Below the pieces are notes generated by a model. The model worked only from the letters and a program-made list of their open reading frames with translations. It was not told the DNA's origin and made no database searches. Positions 49,670-60,959 of a stretch of 64,000 bases of DNA are shown here, one piece after another; the stretch's first letter is position 1, and each line of letters opens with the position of its first letter. Origin of the DNA: Burkholderiales bacterium (GTDB taxonomy: Bacteria > Pseudomonadota > Gammaproteobacteria > Burkholderiales > Burkholderiaceae_E). The stretch is taken from assembly GCA_029977705.1 (NCBI GenBank), contig JAPOKJ010000001.1, positions 62,001 through 126,000 of the forward strand, given 5' to 3'. Both the position numbers and the translations under genes were made by a program.

Positions 49670-51481
49670 ATGGCACCGATGCCCCGCATGATGAAGCGCA
49701 TGCGCGCCGGTGGCGCCAGCACGCGCCGCAAGGGCTCGTTTGGCGACAACGCCTTGCTGCGCGTCAAGCTGCCGGCCTGGCGCACCCGCATCGTGTTCGG
49801 CACCCTGGGCCTGGCCTTTGCCGCACTGGCCGGCAAGGTCATCTACCTGCAGGCCTTCTCGACGCACTTCCTGCAAAAGCAGGGCGAGGCCCGCTATGCC
49901 CGCACCATCGACCTGCCGGCCTCGCGCGGCAAGATCGTGGACCGCAATGGCACGGTGCTGGCCTCCTCGCTGCCGGCGCGATCGGTGTGGGCAGTGCCCT
50001 AACAGTTCGCGGCCCGGCCCGAGCAGAAGGAGCAGCTGGTCAGGCTGCTGGGCCTGACGATGAAGGATCTGGACAAGAAGCTGGCCGACGAGGACAGCAG
50101 CTTCGTCTACCTGCAGCGTCAGGTCGAGGCCTCGGTGGCCGAGGAGATCGCCAACCTGGGCATCAAGGGCATCTATCAGCAGCGCGAGTACAAGCGCTAT
50201 TACCCGGAAGGCGAGACCACCGCGCATGTGGTGGGCTTCACCAATGTCGAGGACCGCGGGCAGGAGGGCATCGAACTGGCCCTGAACCGTGACCTGGCCG
50301 GACAGGCCGGGCATCGCCGGGTCATCAAGGACAACCTGGGACGGGTGGTCGAGGATGTCGTGCCGCTGCGCGAACCGGTCAACGGCCATGATGTGCAGCT
50401 GTCGATCGATGCCAAGGTGCAGTTCCATGCCTTTGCCGCGCTCAAGGAATCGGTGCAGGCGCTGAATGCCACCTCGGGCGCGGTGGTGGTGCTGGATGTG
50501 CAGACCGGCGAGATCCTGGCGCTGGCCAACTGGCCGACCTACAACCCCAACCAGCGCCAGAAGCTTTCCGGCGAGCAGTTGCGCAATCGCGTTATCACCG
50601 ACACCTTCGAGCCGGGCTCGACGATGAAGCCCTTCACCACCGCACTGGCGCTCGAGAGCGGGCGGGTGACGCCGCACACCATGATCCAGACGGCGCCGGG
50701 CAAGATGACCATCGGCACCAACACCATCCACGACTCGCATGCCCACGGCATGCTCTCGGTCGAGGAGATCCTGCAAAAGTCTTCCAACATCGGCACCGCC
50801 AAGATGGCCTTGCAGATGGAGCCCAAGGAGATGTGGGACTTTTTCGCCGCCATCGGCCTGGGTCAGGCGCCCAAGCTCGGCTTCCCCGGTGCGGTGGCCG
50901 GACGCATCCGTCCCTACAAGAACTGGAAGCCGATCGAGCAGGCGACCATGTCCTACGGACACGGCCTGTCGGTGTCACTGATCCAGCTGGCCCGGGCCTA
51001 CAGTGTCTTTGCCCGCGATGGCGAGCTGCTGCCGGTGTCCCTGGTGCGGCAGAACGAGATCGCGCAGGGTGTGCGCGTGGTCAAGCCCGAGACCGCCCGT
51101 GCCGTGCGCAAGATGCTCGAGATGGCTGCCGGTCCGGGAGGCACCGCGCCCAAGGCCCAGGTGGTGGGCTATCGGGTGGCGGGCAAGACCGGCACGGCCC
51201 ACAAGCTCGAGAACGGCCGCTATGTCAACAAGTACGTGTCCTCCTTCGTCGGCTTTGCACCGGTGTCGGCACCCCGGGTGGTGGTTGCGGTGATGATCGA
51301 CGAGCCCAAGGGCGGGGTGTACTTTGGCGGCGATGTGGCCGCCCCGATTTTCTCGCGCATCACCAATGACGCGCTGCGCGCCCTGCGGGTGGCACCGGAT
51401 GCGCCACTCGCGCCCCTGAAAACCGCCGACCTCGGTCATCGCGAGATGGCACCGGTCGTCACGCCTGCGGGGGCCCACTAG
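49670..51481 (+). pseudogene. ftsI: Peptidoglycan transpeptidase FtsI (PBP3), interrupted by in-frame TAA
   Basis: Septal D,D-transpeptidase, essential for division in most bacteria. From ATG 49670 the N-terminal 110 codons give the membrane anchor (residues 41-59) and RGKIVDRNG at 86-94. Codon 111 is TAA (50000-50002), and the same frame then continues without other change: STMK at 317-320 (nucleophile Ser317), SSN at 371-373, KTGT at 506-509, matching E. coli Ser307, 359-361 and 494. Full length would be 603 codons. The next in-frame ATG is 50060, without a strong ribosome site. A point substitution, sequence error or an unusual split enzyme are all possible; TAA is a normal stop elsewhere here (hisI, tatB). 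Confidence 0.93.
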
Positions 51482-53088
51482 TGCCCTCCCCAAGGATCGC
51501 CCCGGTGCTGGCCTGGCTGCATGAGCAGTTGGGGGCGAGTGCGCGCGATCAGGGTTGCGAGCTCACCCTCGACAGCCGGCGCGTGCTGCCGGGCGATGTC
51601 TTCCTGGCGATCAAGGGGGGCAGCACCGATGGTCGTGACTACATTGCGCGCGCCATCTCGCAGGGTGCCCGCGCCGTGATCTACGAAGCCCGGCAGGCCG
51701 ATGCGGCGCTCCCCGTGGCCGCCGGTGCCGGCGTGCCGATGCTGGCCGTCGAGGACTTGGCCTCGCAGGTGGCGGCGCTGGCCGCAGCCTATTATGGCCA
51801 TCCGAGCCGCCACCTGAAGATCGTGGCGGTCACCGGGACCAATGGCAAGACCTCCTGCTCGCAGTGGATTGCCCAGGGCCTGCAAATGGCGGGCTGGAAG
51901 GTGGCTGTGGTCGGCACGCTCGGCGCCCGGGTATTGGGCGAACCCGAGAGTGCCATCAGGACGGGTCTGACCACCCCCGATGCGGTCGCCCTTCAGTCCA
52001 TGCTGGCCCGCTTCGTGCGGCAGGGCGTTCAGGCCGTGGCGATGGAAGCTTCCTCGATCGGGCTCGATCAGGGGCGGATGGATGAGCTGGCGATCGACAC
52101 GGCGGTATTCACCAACCTGAGCCAGGACCATCTCGATTATCACAAGACCATGCAGGCCTACCTGCAGGCCAAGCTGCGGCTGTTCCGCTGGCCCGGCCTG
52201 CGCTCGGCCGTGATCAATGCCGATGATGATGCCTCCGGATTGGTCGGCGCGGCCTTGTCGGCGCAGGTAGAGCGCCTGGATTACAGCCTGGATTCCAGCG
52301 TGGATGAGGGCACTGGCGCAGCGCAGGCTCCCGCGACCCTGCGCGCTTCGGACATCGCGGTCCAGTCCGGTGGCATGTCCTTTGCGATCGCACTCGGCGC
52401 GCAGCGCGCCACCGTATCGGTGCCGATGATCGGGCGCTTCAATGTCTCGAACCTGCTGGCCGTGGTCGGCGCATGGCTGGCCCTGGGGCTGTCTTTCGGG
52501 CAGGCGCTCGATCTGGCTGCCCGGCTCTCGCCGGTCGCGGGCCGCATGCAACTGGTGAGTGAGCCCGGCAAGCCGCTGGCGATCATCGACTATGCCCATA
52601 CGCCGGATGCCTTGCGCCAGATCCTGGCCACGCTGCGGCCTGCCGCCCAGCAGCGGGGTGGCCGCCTGTGGGTGGTGTTCGGTGCCGGCGGTGACCGTGA
52701 TGCCGGCAAGCGTCCGCTGATGGCGGCGATCGCCGAGGAACTGGCCGATCATCTGGTGCTCACCAGCGACAATCCGCGCAGCGAATCGCCCTTCAGGATC
52801 CTGTCCGACCTGCGGGCTGGGCTGCACCGCGAGCCCTGGCTGACCGAACAGGACCGGGGCCTGGCCATCGAACGGGCCTTGGCAGCGGCCGGGCCGGATG
52901 ATCTGGTGGTGATTGCCGGCAAGGGCCATGAGCAGTATCAGGAGATCGGTGGTCAGCGCTTGCCTTTTTCCGATCTCGAGGCCGCCCGTCAGGCCCTGGC
53001 GCAGCGCCTGCCTCGGGATCTGCCGGCCGCTCGCCCGACCCTGCCGCGCCAGGCAACGGCACAGGTGATGGGACGGTCCAATGCTTGA
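51481..53088 (+). CDS. murE: UDP-MurNAc-L-Ala-D-Glu:meso-diaminopimelate ligase MurE
   Basis: Adds meso-diaminopimelate to UDP-MurNAc-dipeptide. The 535-residue protein begins at GTG 51481, one base inside the ftsI stop, so the two are coupled. VTGTNGKTSCSQW is the ATP loop, and SDNPRSESP is the DNPR signature for diaminopimelate rather than lysine. Mur ligase blocks ASSIGLDQGRMDEL and FTNLSQDHLDYHKT follow. Placement between ftsI and murF is standard. Confidence 0.96.
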   Translation: MPSPRIAPVLAWLHEQLGASARDQGCELTLDSRRVLPGDVFLAIKGGSTDGRDYIARAISQGARAVIYEARQADAALPVAAGAGVPMLAVEDLASQVAALAAAYYGHPSRHLKIVAVTGTNGKTSCSQWIAQGLQMAGWKVAVVGTLGARVLGEPESAIRTGLTTPDAVALQSMLARFVRQGVQAVAMEASSIGLDQGRMDELAIDTAVFTNLSQDHLDYHKTMQAYLQAKLRLFRWPGLRSAVINADDDASGLVGAALSAQVERLDYSLDSSVDEGTGAAQAPATLRASDIAVQSGGMSFAIALGAQRATVSVPMIGRFNVSNLLAVVGAWLALGLSFGQALDLAARLSPVAGRMQLVSEPGKPLAIIDYAHTPDALRQILATLRPAAQQRGGRLWVVFGAGGDRDAGKRPLMAAIAEELADHLVLTSDNPRSESPFRILSDLRAGLHREPWLTEQDRGLAIERALAAAGPDDLVVIAGKGHEQYQEIGGQRLPFSDLEAARQALAQRLPRDLPAARPTLPRQATAQVMGRSNA

Positions 53089-54487
53089 CCTTCGCCAGAC
53101 CCTGTCCTGGTTGTCCCGGGCCCGCCTGGTGGGCCGCGGCGACGAGGCCGTCTCGGGCATTTCCACGGACCCCCGCCGCATCCATGAGGGCGCCTTGTTC
53201 ATCGCCCTGCGCGGCGAGCAGTTCGATGCCCATCATTTTGTCAATCAGGCGCGTCGCAGCGGCGCCCGTGCCGTCATGGTCGAGCGCTGGGTGCCGGGCC
53301 TGAAGGCGCCGGTGCTGATGGTGCCGGATACCCGCAAGGCCTATGGCGAGATCGCCCGCGGCTGGCGTCGCCAGTTCCGTCTGCCCCTGATCACGGTGGC
53401 GGGCAGCAATGGCAAGACCACCACCAAGGAAATGATCGCCGCCATCCTGGCCCGTCATGTCGGCGACCGGGCCGCCCTGTCCACGCGCGGCAACCTGAAC
53501 AACGATGTTGGCGTGCCGCAGACCTTGATGGCCCTGCGTCCCCGCCATCAGGCGGCCGTGATCGAGCTGGGCACCAACCATCCCGGCGAGATCGCCGAGC
53601 TGGCCCGCTACACGCTGGCCGATGTGGCCCTGGTCACCAATGCCCAGCGCGAGCATCAGGAGTTCCTGCAGGGGGTCGAGGGCAGCGCCCGTGAAAACGG
53701 GGACTCGATTGCCGCGCTGGCGAGCGGCGGCATCGCCGTGTTTCCGGGTGATGATGCCTGCGCCCCGATCTGGCAGGCGCAGGCCGGTGATCGTCGCTGC
53801 ATCCGCTTCGGATGGGCTACCCAGGAGGGCGTGTTCGATGTCTGGGCTGATCCGCAGGCACGGCCCGACCGTTTCGAGTTGCACATCGGTGCCCGGGCCG
53901 CGACCGTGCAGCTGAACATTGCCGGCCGCCACAATGTGCGCAACGCCTTGGCGGCGGCGGCCAGCTGCCATGCCATCGGTGTGCCGCTGGACACGATCGT
54001 GCAGGGCCTGCAGCGCTTCCATCCGGCGACCGGTCGCCTGCAGCACCACACCCTGGGGCCGGCCCTGAGCCTGATCGATGACAGCTACAACGCGAACCCC
54101 GACTCGGTGCGGGCAGCGGTGGATGTGCTCAGGGACTTGCCGGCGCCGCGTACCCTGGTGCTGGGCGACATGGGCGAGGTCGGTGATCAGGGGGAGGACT
54201 TCCATCGCGAGGTCGGTGCCTATGCGGCCAGTGGCGGCCTGGACCGCTTCTGGACATTGGGCGAGGCCACCCGTGCCAGCCACGCCGCGTTCGAGTCTGC
54301 CCGCGGCAACGGACAGCAGGCGATCCACTTTGACAGTGCCGAGGCCATCATCGCCGCCCTCGGTGCCGAACGGGGCGAGGCCAGCGGCACCTGGCTGGTC
54401 AAGGGCTCGCGCTTCATGAAGATGGAGCGCATCGTCACCGGTCTGGGGATCGAGCGCGATCCGGCCGGCCACGGCGGGAGGCACTGA
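53081..54487 (+). CDS. murF: UDP-MurNAc-tripeptide:D-alanyl-D-alanine ligase MurF
   Basis: Adds D-Ala-D-Ala to complete the UDP-MurNAc-pentapeptide. The 468-residue enzyme overlaps murE by 8 bases. ATP site TVAGSNGKTTTKEMI, then NLNNDVGVPQTLM, ELGTNHPGEIA, TNAQREHQEF and DDSYNANPDSVRAA follow in family order. Ends 3 bases before mraY. Confidence 0.96.
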   Translation: MLDLRQTLSWLSRARLVGRGDEAVSGISTDPRRIHEGALFIALRGEQFDAHHFVNQARRSGARAVMVERWVPGLKAPVLMVPDTRKAYGEIARGWRRQFRLPLITVAGSNGKTTTKEMIAAILARHVGDRAALSTRGNLNNDVGVPQTLMALRPRHQAAVIELGTNHPGEIAELARYTLADVALVTNAQREHQEFLQGVEGSARENGDSIAALASGGIAVFPGDDACAPIWQAQAGDRRCIRFGWATQEGVFDVWADPQARPDRFELHIGARAATVQLNIAGRHNVRNALAAAASCHAIGVPLDTIVQGLQRFHPATGRLQHHTLGPALSLIDDSYNANPDSVRAAVDVLRDLPAPRTLVLGDMGEVGDQGEDFHREVGAYAASGGLDRFWTLGEATRASHAAFESARGNGQQAIHFDSAEAIIAALGAERGEASGTWLVKGSRFMKMERIVTGLGIERDPAGHGGRH

Positions 54488-54490
54488 GCG

Positions 54491-55660
54491 ATGCTGCTCG
54501 ACCTGGCGCAATGGCTGTCCAAGGACATCCGGGCCTTCTCGGTCTTCAATTACCTGACGCTGCGGGCCGTGCTGGCGACCCTGACGGCGCTGGCCTTCGG
54601 CCTTTTCTTCGGTCCCTTCGTGATCCGCAAGCTGGCACAGATGAAGATCGGCCAGGCGGTGCGCCAGGATGGGCCTCAAAGCCACCTGACCAAGAGCGGC
54701 ACACCGACCATGGGCGGGGTCCTGGTCTTGATCGCGATCGGCGTCTCGACCCTGCTGTGGGCCGACCTGCAGAACCGTTTTGTATGGGTCGTGTTGATCG
54801 TCACGCTCGGCTTTGGCTGGATCGGCTGGGTCGACGACTATCGCAAGGTCGTGCACCGCAATCCCAAGGGCATGAGCAGTGGCGAAAAGTATTTCTGGCA
54901 ATCGCTGATTGCGATCATCGCCTCGGTGTACCTGACCTTTGCGATTCCGGCCGCCTCGGCCCTGGATGCCATCGACCTGTTCTTCAAGTGGGTGACCAGC
55001 GGCTTCAACATGAGCCTGCCGCCCAAGGCCGACCTGATCGTGCCCTTCTTCAAGAACATCGCCTACCCGCTGGGGGCCTTCGGGTTCATGGTGCTCACCT
55101 ACTTCGTGATCGTGGGCACCAGCAATGCGGTCAACCTGACGGACGGTGCCGACGGTCTGGCCATCCTGCCGGCAGTCCTGGTGGGCAGTGCCCTGGGCAT
55201 CTTTGCCTATGTGCATGGCAATGCGGTCTTCGCCAAGTACCTGCTGATCCCGTACATCCCCGGGGCTGGTGAACTGGCTGTGTTCTGCGGCGCCATCGGT
55301 GGCGCCGGCCTGGCCTTCCTTTGGTTCAACGCCTACCCGGCCCAGGTCTTCATGGGGGATGTCGGTGCCCTGGCGCTTGGCGGTGCACTGGGCACGGTGG
55401 CGGTGATCGTGCGCCAGGAGATCGTGCTCTTCATCATGGGCGGCGTCTTCGTGGCCGAGACCGTATCGGTGATGCTGCAGGTCACCTACTTCAAGTACAC
55501 CAAACGCCGCTACGGCGAGGGCCGGCGCATCTTCCGCATGGCCCCGCTGCATCACCACTTCGAGGTCGGTGGCGTCAAGGAATCCCAGGTGGTGGTGCGC
55601 TTCTGGATCGTCACCATGATGCTGGTGTTGTTCGGCCTGTCCACCCTCAAGCTGCGTTGA
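54491..55660 (+). CDS. mraY: Phospho-MurNAc-pentapeptide translocase MraY
   Basis: Integral membrane enzyme that makes lipid I. The 389-residue protein has ten predicted membrane helices and the diagnostic motifs [26 protein letters not shown] and [20 protein letters not shown] plus the loop [10 protein letters not shown]. It is followed by murD after 5 bases. Confidence 0.97.
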   Translation: MLLDLAQWLSKDIRAFSVFNYLTLRAVLATLTALAFGLFFGPFVIRKLAQMKIGQAVRQDGPQSHLTKSGTPTMGGVLVLIAIGVSTLLWADLQNRFVWVVLIVTLGFGWIGWVDDYRKVVHRNPKGMSSGEKYFWQSLIAIIASVYLTFAIPAASALDAIDLFFKWVTSGFNMSLPPKADLIVPFFKNIAYPLGAFGFMVLTYFVIVGTSNAVNLTDGADGLAILPAVLVGSALGIFAYVHGNAVFAKYLLIPYIPGAGELAVFCGAIGGAGLAFLWFNAYPAQVFMGDVGALALGGALGTVAVIVRQEIVLFIMGGVFVAETVSVMLQVTYFKYTKRRYGEGRRIFRMAPLHHHFEVGGVKESQVVVRFWIVTMMLVLFGLSTLKLR

Positions 55661-55665
55661 GCCCG

Positions 55666-57183
55666 ATGAGCCCATCCCCCCTGTCACCGCTGCCCCGGCC
55701 GATCACGGCCATGCCGGATCCGGCATGGCAGGGCGCGCGCGCGCTGGTCATCGGTCTGGGCGAGTCGGGCCTGGCGATGGCGCGCTGGCTCGATCATTGC
55801 GGCGCAGCCGTGAGCGTGCTCGATCCCCGCGCCGAGCCGCCGCAAAAGGCGGTCCTGCACCAGGAATTGCCGCATGTGGCCCTGCGCCAGGCCGGCCTGG
55901 CCCATTTCGATCCGCAGGACTACGACCTGCTGGCCTGGAGTCCGGGCATCTCGATCGAATTGGGCGAGGGTGCCGTGCTGTACCAGGCGGCGCAGGCGCG
56001 CGGATTGCCGGTGCTGGGCGAGCTGGACCTGTTCCTGTCGGCCCTGGCGCAGCAGCGCAGCCAGGGCCATGCCGCGCGCCTGATCGGTGTGACCGGCACC
56101 AATGGCAAGACCACGGTGACGGCCCTGTGCGCGCATCTATGCCGTGCCGCCGGTCAGCGTACCCAGGCAGCCGGCAACATCGGACCGGCCATGCTGGATG
56201 CCTGGATGGCCGCCGGCGATGCACCGCCCCAGGTCTGGGTCCTGGAGCTGTCCTCCTTCCAGACGGCATTGGCGCGGCTGCCCGCCGGCGAGCCGGTCTT
56301 TGATGCCGCCACCTTGCTCAACCTGACCCAGGACCACCTGGACTGGCATGCCAGCATGGCCAGCTATGAGGCGGCCAAGCGCAAGCTGCTCCTGGCCAGC
56401 AAGGTCCAGGTATTGCCGATCGAGGATCGCAGCAGCGCGCCGCATCGCATCAGCTTCGGTCCTGCGGCCCCCACCGCCGTGGGTGATTTCGGTCTGTCCC
56501 AGGACGGTCCGCTGGTGTGGCTGATGGCCGGAACCCCTGGCGAGGAGATCCCGGTGCGCCGCAAGGGTCTCCAGGTCGAACTGCTGCTCAAGCGTCTGAT
56601 GCCTGCCGATGCCTTGCGTATCCGCGGTCGCCACAATCATCTGAACGCACTGGCCGCACTGGCCCTGTGCCGCGCCATTGGCCTGCCCCTGCATCAGTTG
56701 CTGCATGGCCTGCGTGACTATCAGGGTGAGCCGCATCGCTGCGAGCTGGTCAGCATCATCGATGGTGTCGAGTACATCGACGATTCGAAGGGCACCAATG
56801 TCGGGGCTACCGTGGCCGGTCTCAATGGTCTGGGCAAGCCCTGCCACCTGATCCTGGGTGGTGACGGCAAGGGCCAGGACTTCTCGCCCCTGCTCGAGCC
56901 GGTCTGCCAGTACGCGCGCAGCCTCCTGCTCATCGGGCGCGATGCTGGTGCCATCGGTCAGGCCCTGACCGATGCCGGCGTCGAGACGCTGTTCTGCGAC
57001 AGCCTCGAGCAGGCCGTGCGGCTCGCTGCCGGTCGGGCCCGCAGTGGTGAAGCCGTGCTGTTGTCGCCGGCCTGCGCCAGCCTCGACATGTTCCGCAACT
57101 ATGTCCACCGCGCCCAGGTGTTTCGCCAGGCGGTGCAGCAGGTGGCCGAGGCCCGTGGCCAGATCGAAGGGGTGGGTGCATGA
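55666..57183 (+). CDS. murD: UDP-MurNAc-L-alanine:D-glutamate ligase MurD
   Basis: Adds D-glutamate to UDP-MurNAc-L-Ala. From ATG 55666 the protein has 505 residues, somewhat longer than usual at the N-terminus; a start at MPDPAWQGARALVIGLGESG would also be plausible. ATP motif GVTGTNGKTTVTALC, then LELSSFQTALARL, NLTQDHLDWH, RGRHNHLNALAAL and DDSKGTNVGATV. Its stop overlaps the ftsW start by ATGA. Confidence 0.95.
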   Translation: MSPSPLSPLPRPITAMPDPAWQGARALVIGLGESGLAMARWLDHCGAAVSVLDPRAEPPQKAVLHQELPHVALRQAGLAHFDPQDYDLLAWSPGISIELGEGAVLYQAAQARGLPVLGELDLFLSALAQQRSQGHAARLIGVTGTNGKTTVTALCAHLCRAAGQRTQAAGNIGPAMLDAWMAAGDAPPQVWVLELSSFQTALARLPAGEPVFDAATLLNLTQDHLDWHASMASYEAAKRKLLLASKVQVLPIEDRSSAPHRISFGPAAPTAVGDFGLSQDGPLVWLMAGTPGEEIPVRRKGLQVELLLKRLMPADALRIRGRHNHLNALAALALCRAIGLPLHQLLHGLRDYQGEPHRCELVSIIDGVEYIDDSKGTNVGATVAGLNGLGKPCHLILGGDGKGQDFSPLLEPVCQYARSLLLIGRDAGAIGQALTDAGVETLFCDSLEQAVRLAAGRARSGEAVLLSPACASLDMFRNYVHRAQVFRQAVQQVAEARGQIEGVGA

Positions 57184-58442
57184 AGCTGGGTCTTTCCCCG
57201 ATCGGTCAATGGATGCGGCGCCCGGGCTGGCTGGGTACGGACGCGATGCGTCGCTCGCCGGCGCGTGCCGTGCTCGGCAACGCCGGCCAGAACTACGACC
57301 TGGCCATGATCTGGGTGGTGGCAGCGCTGATGGCCTTTGGCTGGGTGATGGTCTATTCCGCCTCGATCGCTTTGCCCGATGCCGCGCGCTTTGCCGCCTA
57401 CAAGCCCTACCACTTCGCCTTGCGCCACGGTTTTGCCATCGGGCTGGGCGTGATGGCCGCCTTGCTGGCCTTTGCCGTGCCGCTGGATCGCTGGCAACGT
57501 TTCGCCGCGCCCCTGTTCTTCCTCGGGCTGGTGCTGCTGGTCATCGTCCTGATTCCGGGCCTGGGCAAGGTGGTCTACGGTGCACGGCGCTGGCTGTCGC
57601 TGGGGGTCATGAACCTGCAGCCCTCCGAGCTGATGAAACTGTTCGTCGTGCTGTACGCCGCCGACTACACGGTGCGCAAGCAGGACTACATGCAGGAGGT
57701 CAAGAAGGGCTTCCTGCCGATGGGCGTCGCGGTCGCCATCGTCGGTTTGCTGCTGATGCTCGAGCCCGACCTGGGCGCGCTCATCGTCATCACCTTCATC
57801 GCCATGGGCGTGCTGTTCATCGGGGGCGTCAACGCCCGTCTGGCGGGCGCCCTGGTGCTGCTGGTGTCCGGCATCTTTTCGCTGCTGATCACGCTTTCGC
57901 CGTGGCGGCGCGAGCGCATGTTTGCCTACCTGGCGCCGTTTGACGAGAACAACGCGCTGGGCAAGGGCTACCAGCTGTCGCACTCCCTGATCGCCTTCGG
58001 ACGCGGCGAGTGGTTCGGCGTGGGCCTGGGCGGATCGGTCGAGAAGCTGCATTACCTGCCCGAAGCCCATACCGATTTCCTGCTGGCGGTCATTGGCGAG
58101 GAGATGGGCATGTTTGCGGTGCTGGCCGTGGTTATTGCCTTCTTCTGGCTGCTGTACCGCGGCTTCGAGATCGGCCGTACCGCCATCGTGCTCGACCGCA
58201 CCTTCTCCGGCCTGGTGGCCAAGGGCATTTCGATGTGGATCGGCTTCCAGGCCTTCTTCAACATGGGCGTCAATACCGGCCTGCTGCCCACCAAAGGCCT
58301 GACCCTGCCGCTGATGAGTTATGGCGGTAGCGGCATCCTGGTCAATTGCATCGCCATCGGCATCCTGTTGCGGGTCGATTTCGAGAATCGCCGCATGATG
58401 CGGCCCTCGGGCGGTGCCGCCCGTTTTGGGGGGGGGCGCTGA
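57180..58442 (+). CDS. ftsW: Septal peptidoglycan glycosyltransferase FtsW
   Basis: SEDS-family polymerase acting with FtsI. The 420-residue protein has about ten membrane helices, with [56 protein letters not shown] and the C-terminal [10 protein letters not shown]. It ends in Arg-Phe-Gly-Gly-Gly-Arg encoded across a run of nine G (58428-58436). The stop overlaps murG by one base. Confidence 0.96.
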   Translation: MKLGLSPIGQWMRRPGWLGTDAMRRSPARAVLGNAGQNYDLAMIWVVAALMAFGWVMVYSASIALPDAARFAAYKPYHFALRHGFAIGLGVMAALLAFAVPLDRWQRFAAPLFFLGLVLLVIVLIPGLGKVVYGARRWLSLGVMNLQPSELMKLFVVLYAADYTVRKQDYMQEVKKGFLPMGVAVAIVGLLLMLEPDLGALIVITFIAMGVLFIGGVNARLAGALVLLVSGIFSLLITLSPWRRERMFAYLAPFDENNALGKGYQLSHSLIAFGRGEWFGVGLGGSVEKLHYLPEAHTDFLLAVIGEEMGMFAVLAVVIAFFWLLYRGFEIGRTAIVLDRTFSGLVAKGISMWIGFQAFFNMGVNTGLLPTKGLTLPLMSYGGSGILVNCIAIGILLRVDFENRRMMRPSGGAARFGGGR

Positions 58443-59506
58443 TGCCGACCCTGCTGATCATGGCCGGTGGCACCGGTGGGCACGTGATGCCGGGGCTGGC
58501 CGTGGCTGCCGAGATGCAGCGGCGCAACTGGCGGGTGGTGTGGCTGGGCAATCCCAAGGGCATGGAGGCCGACCTGGTGGCCCGCCGCGGTATTGCGCTC
58601 GAGCCGGTCGCAGTGGCTGCGGCACGCGGCAAGAGCCTGCGTCAGCTGGCCATGTTGCCCTGGCGCCTGAGCCGTTCCCTGTGGCAGGCCCTGCAGGCGC
58701 TGCGCCGGGTGCGTCCGGCCGTGGTGCTGGGCATGGGCGGCTATGTGGCCTTTCCGGGCGGCGTCATGGCCCGCCTGCTCGGTCGCCCGCTGGTGATCCA
58801 TGAGCAGAACTCGATTGCGGGGCTGACCAACCGTATTCTGGCTCGCCTGGCCCAGACCGTGATGGTGGCCTTTCCCGATGCCTTGAAGGGTGCGGTGTGG
58901 ACCGGCAATCCGGTGCGCCAGGACCTGCTGGCGCTGGCGCCGCCGGCCGAGCGCATGCGCGATCGCAGCGGTGCGTTGCGTCTGCTGGTGGTGGGCGGCA
59001 GCCTGGGTGCCCAGGCCCTGAACACCACCGTGCCGCGCGCGCTGGCGATGCTGCCGCGCGGTCAGCGGCCGCTGGTCACCCATCAGAGCGGCAAGGCCCA
59101 TCGTGCCAGTCTGCAGGAGGAATACCAGAGGGCGGGCGTCGAGGCCGAGCTGGTCGATTTCATCGATGACATGGCGGGCCAGTATGCGCAGGCCGATCTG
59201 GTGATCTGCCGCGCCGGGGCCATGACGATCTCGGAGCTGGCGGCTGTGGGCGTGGCCTCGGTGCTGGTGCCGTTTCCCCATGCCGTCGACGATCACCAGA
59301 CCCACAACGCCCGCTACCTGAGCAGCCAGGGCGCCGGTGTGCTGATCGCGCAACCCGAATTCACCCCCGACCGGCTGGCTGCCCTGCTGTCGGAGCTTGA
59401 CCGTCCCGCGCTGCTCGCCATGGCCGAGAAGGCTCGCCGGCTGTCCAAGCCACTGGCCACCCAGGCTGTGGCCGATGCCTGCGCCGCCCTGGCCCGGACC
59501 GCATGA
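58442..59506 (+). CDS. murG: UDP-GlcNAc:undecaprenyl-PP-MurNAc-pentapeptide GlcNAc transferase MurG
   Basis: Makes lipid II from lipid I. The 354-residue enzyme opens with [22 protein letters not shown], the G-loop typical of MurG, and continues with [26 protein letters not shown] and the C-terminal [12 protein letters not shown] and [14 protein letters not shown]. The start uses TGATG; the G-run immediately before might serve as its ribosome site. Confidence 0.96.
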   Translation: MPTLLIMAGGTGGHVMPGLAVAAEMQRRNWRVVWLGNPKGMEADLVARRGIALEPVAVAAARGKSLRQLAMLPWRLSRSLWQALQALRRVRPAVVLGMGGYVAFPGGVMARLLGRPLVIHEQNSIAGLTNRILARLAQTVMVAFPDALKGAVWTGNPVRQDLLALAPPAERMRDRSGALRLLVVGGSLGAQALNTTVPRALAMLPRGQRPLVTHQSGKAHRASLQEEYQRAGVEAELVDFIDDMAGQYAQADLVICRAGAMTISELAAVGVASVLVPFPHAVDDHQTHNARYLSSQGAGVLIAQPEFTPDRLAALLSELDRPALLAMAEKARRLSKPLATQAVADACAALARTA

Positions 59507-59558
59507 AGCGCCTGAGAGAACCCCCGACACCGCCGCCCGACTGCCCAGACACAGCGAC

Positions 59559-60959
59559 ATGAAACACAAGGTCAAACACATTCACTTCGTCGGCATTGGC
59601 GGTGCCGGCATGAGTGGCATCGCCGAGGTGCTGCTCAATCTCGATTACCGGATCAGCGGATCCGACATGGCTGACAACGCCGCCACGCGGCGCCTGTCGG
59701 GCCTGGGTGCTCAGGTGATGCGCGGCCATGCGGCCGAGCATATCGACGGGGCGGACTGCATCGTGACCTCGACCGCCGTCAAGGGTGACAACCCGGAAGT
59801 CATGGCCGCACGAGCCCGCCGTGTCCCGGTCGTGCCGCGCGCGATGATGCTGGCCGAGCTGATGAAGCTCAAGCAGGGCATTGCCATCGCCGGCACCCAT
59901 GGCAAGACGACCACCACCAGCCTGACCGCCTCGATCCTGGCCGAGGGCGGCATGGATCCGACCTTCGTCATCGGCGGCCGACTGAACAGCGCGGGCGCCA
60001 ATGCACGCCTGGGCAGTGGCGACACCATCGTGGTGGAGGCAGACGAGTCGGACGGCTCCTTCCTGAACCTGTCGCCGATGATTGCGGTGATCACGAATAT
60101 CGACCAGGACCACATGGAGACCTACGGGCACGACTTTGCCCGCCTGCGTCATGCCTTCGTCGAGTTCACTGGCCGCCTGCCCTTTTATGGCGCAGCGGTC
60201 CTGTGCCTGGATGACCAGGGCGTTCGCGAGATCATGCCGTTGGTCTCCAAGCCGATGCTCACCTACGGCTTTTCCGAAGGCGCGCAGTTCCGTGCCGTCG
60301 ATGTGGTGGCCGAGGCAGGCGGGCAGATGCGCTTCACGCTGCTGCGCGAGGATCAGCCGCCGCTGCCGGTGGTGCTCAATGCCCCGGGCCGACACAACGT
60401 GCTCAATGCCCTGGCGGCCATTGCCGTGGCCGACGAACTCGGTGTTGGCGATCAGGCCATCGTCAACGCATTGGCCCGCTTCACCGGTGTCGGGCGGCGC
60501 TTCCAGCGCTATGGCGAGATCCGCTTGCCTGCGGGTGGATCCTTCACGCTGGTCGATGACTATGGCCACCATCCGGTCGAGATGGCCGCGACCCTGGCAG
60601 CGGCCCGTGGGGCCTTTCCGGGGCGCCGCCTGGTGCTCGCCTTCCAGCCGCACCGCTTTACCCGTACCCGCGACCTGTTCGAGGATTTCGTCGCCGTGCT
60701 GGGCCAGGCCGACTGTGTGCTGCTGGCCGAGGTCTATGCCGCCGGCGAGGCGCCCATCGTCGCCGCCGATGGCCGTGCCCTGGCGCGCGCGATGCGCGTG
60801 GCCGGCCGCGTCGAACCGATCTTCGTCGAGGACATTGCCGCGATGCCCCAGTCGATCGCCGACTTTGCACGCCCGGGCGATGTCGTGATCACCATGGGGG
60901 CCGGTTCGATCGGTGGTGTGCCGGCGCAGGTTCGGGACCAGTTGGGAGTGGCCGCATGA
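59559..60959 (+). CDS. murC: UDP-N-acetylmuramate:L-alanine ligase MurC
   Basis: Adds L-alanine to UDP-MurNAc. ATG 59559 yields 466 residues, starting [20 protein letters not shown]. The ATP motif [39 protein letters not shown] and [10 protein letters not shown] mark the ligase. No murB follows, as is often true in Burkholderiales, and ddl overlaps the 3' end by ATGA. Confidence 0.96.
   Translation: MKHKVKHIHFVGIGGAGMSGIAEVLLNLDYRISGSDMADNAATRRLSGLGAQVMRGHAAEHIDGADCIVTSTAVKGDNPEVMAARARRVPVVPRAMMLAELMKLKQGIAIAGTHGKTTTTSLTASILAEGGMDPTFVIGGRLNSAGANARLGSGDTIVVEADESDGSFLNLSPMIAVITNIDQDHMETYGHDFARLRHAFVEFTGRLPFYGAAVLCLDDQGVREIMPLVSKPMLTYGFSEGAQFRAVDVVAEAGGQMRFTLLREDQPPLPVVLNAPGRHNVLNALAAIAVADELGVGDQAIVNALARFTGVGRRFQRYGEIRLPAGGSFTLVDDYGHHPVEMAATLAAARGAFPGRRLVLAFQPHRFTRTRDLFEDFVAVLGQADCVLLAEVYAAGEAPIVAADGRALARAMRVAGRVEPIFVEDIAAMPQSIADFARPGDVVITMGAGSIGGVPAQVRDQLGVAA

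Noticed and set aside
52793-55687. A 964-codon open frame on the minus strand across murE, murF and mraY
   Set aside because: It is antisense to three clear cell-wall genes; its composition (Gln, His, Arg, Gly-rich) is the usual product of high-G+C antisense reading.
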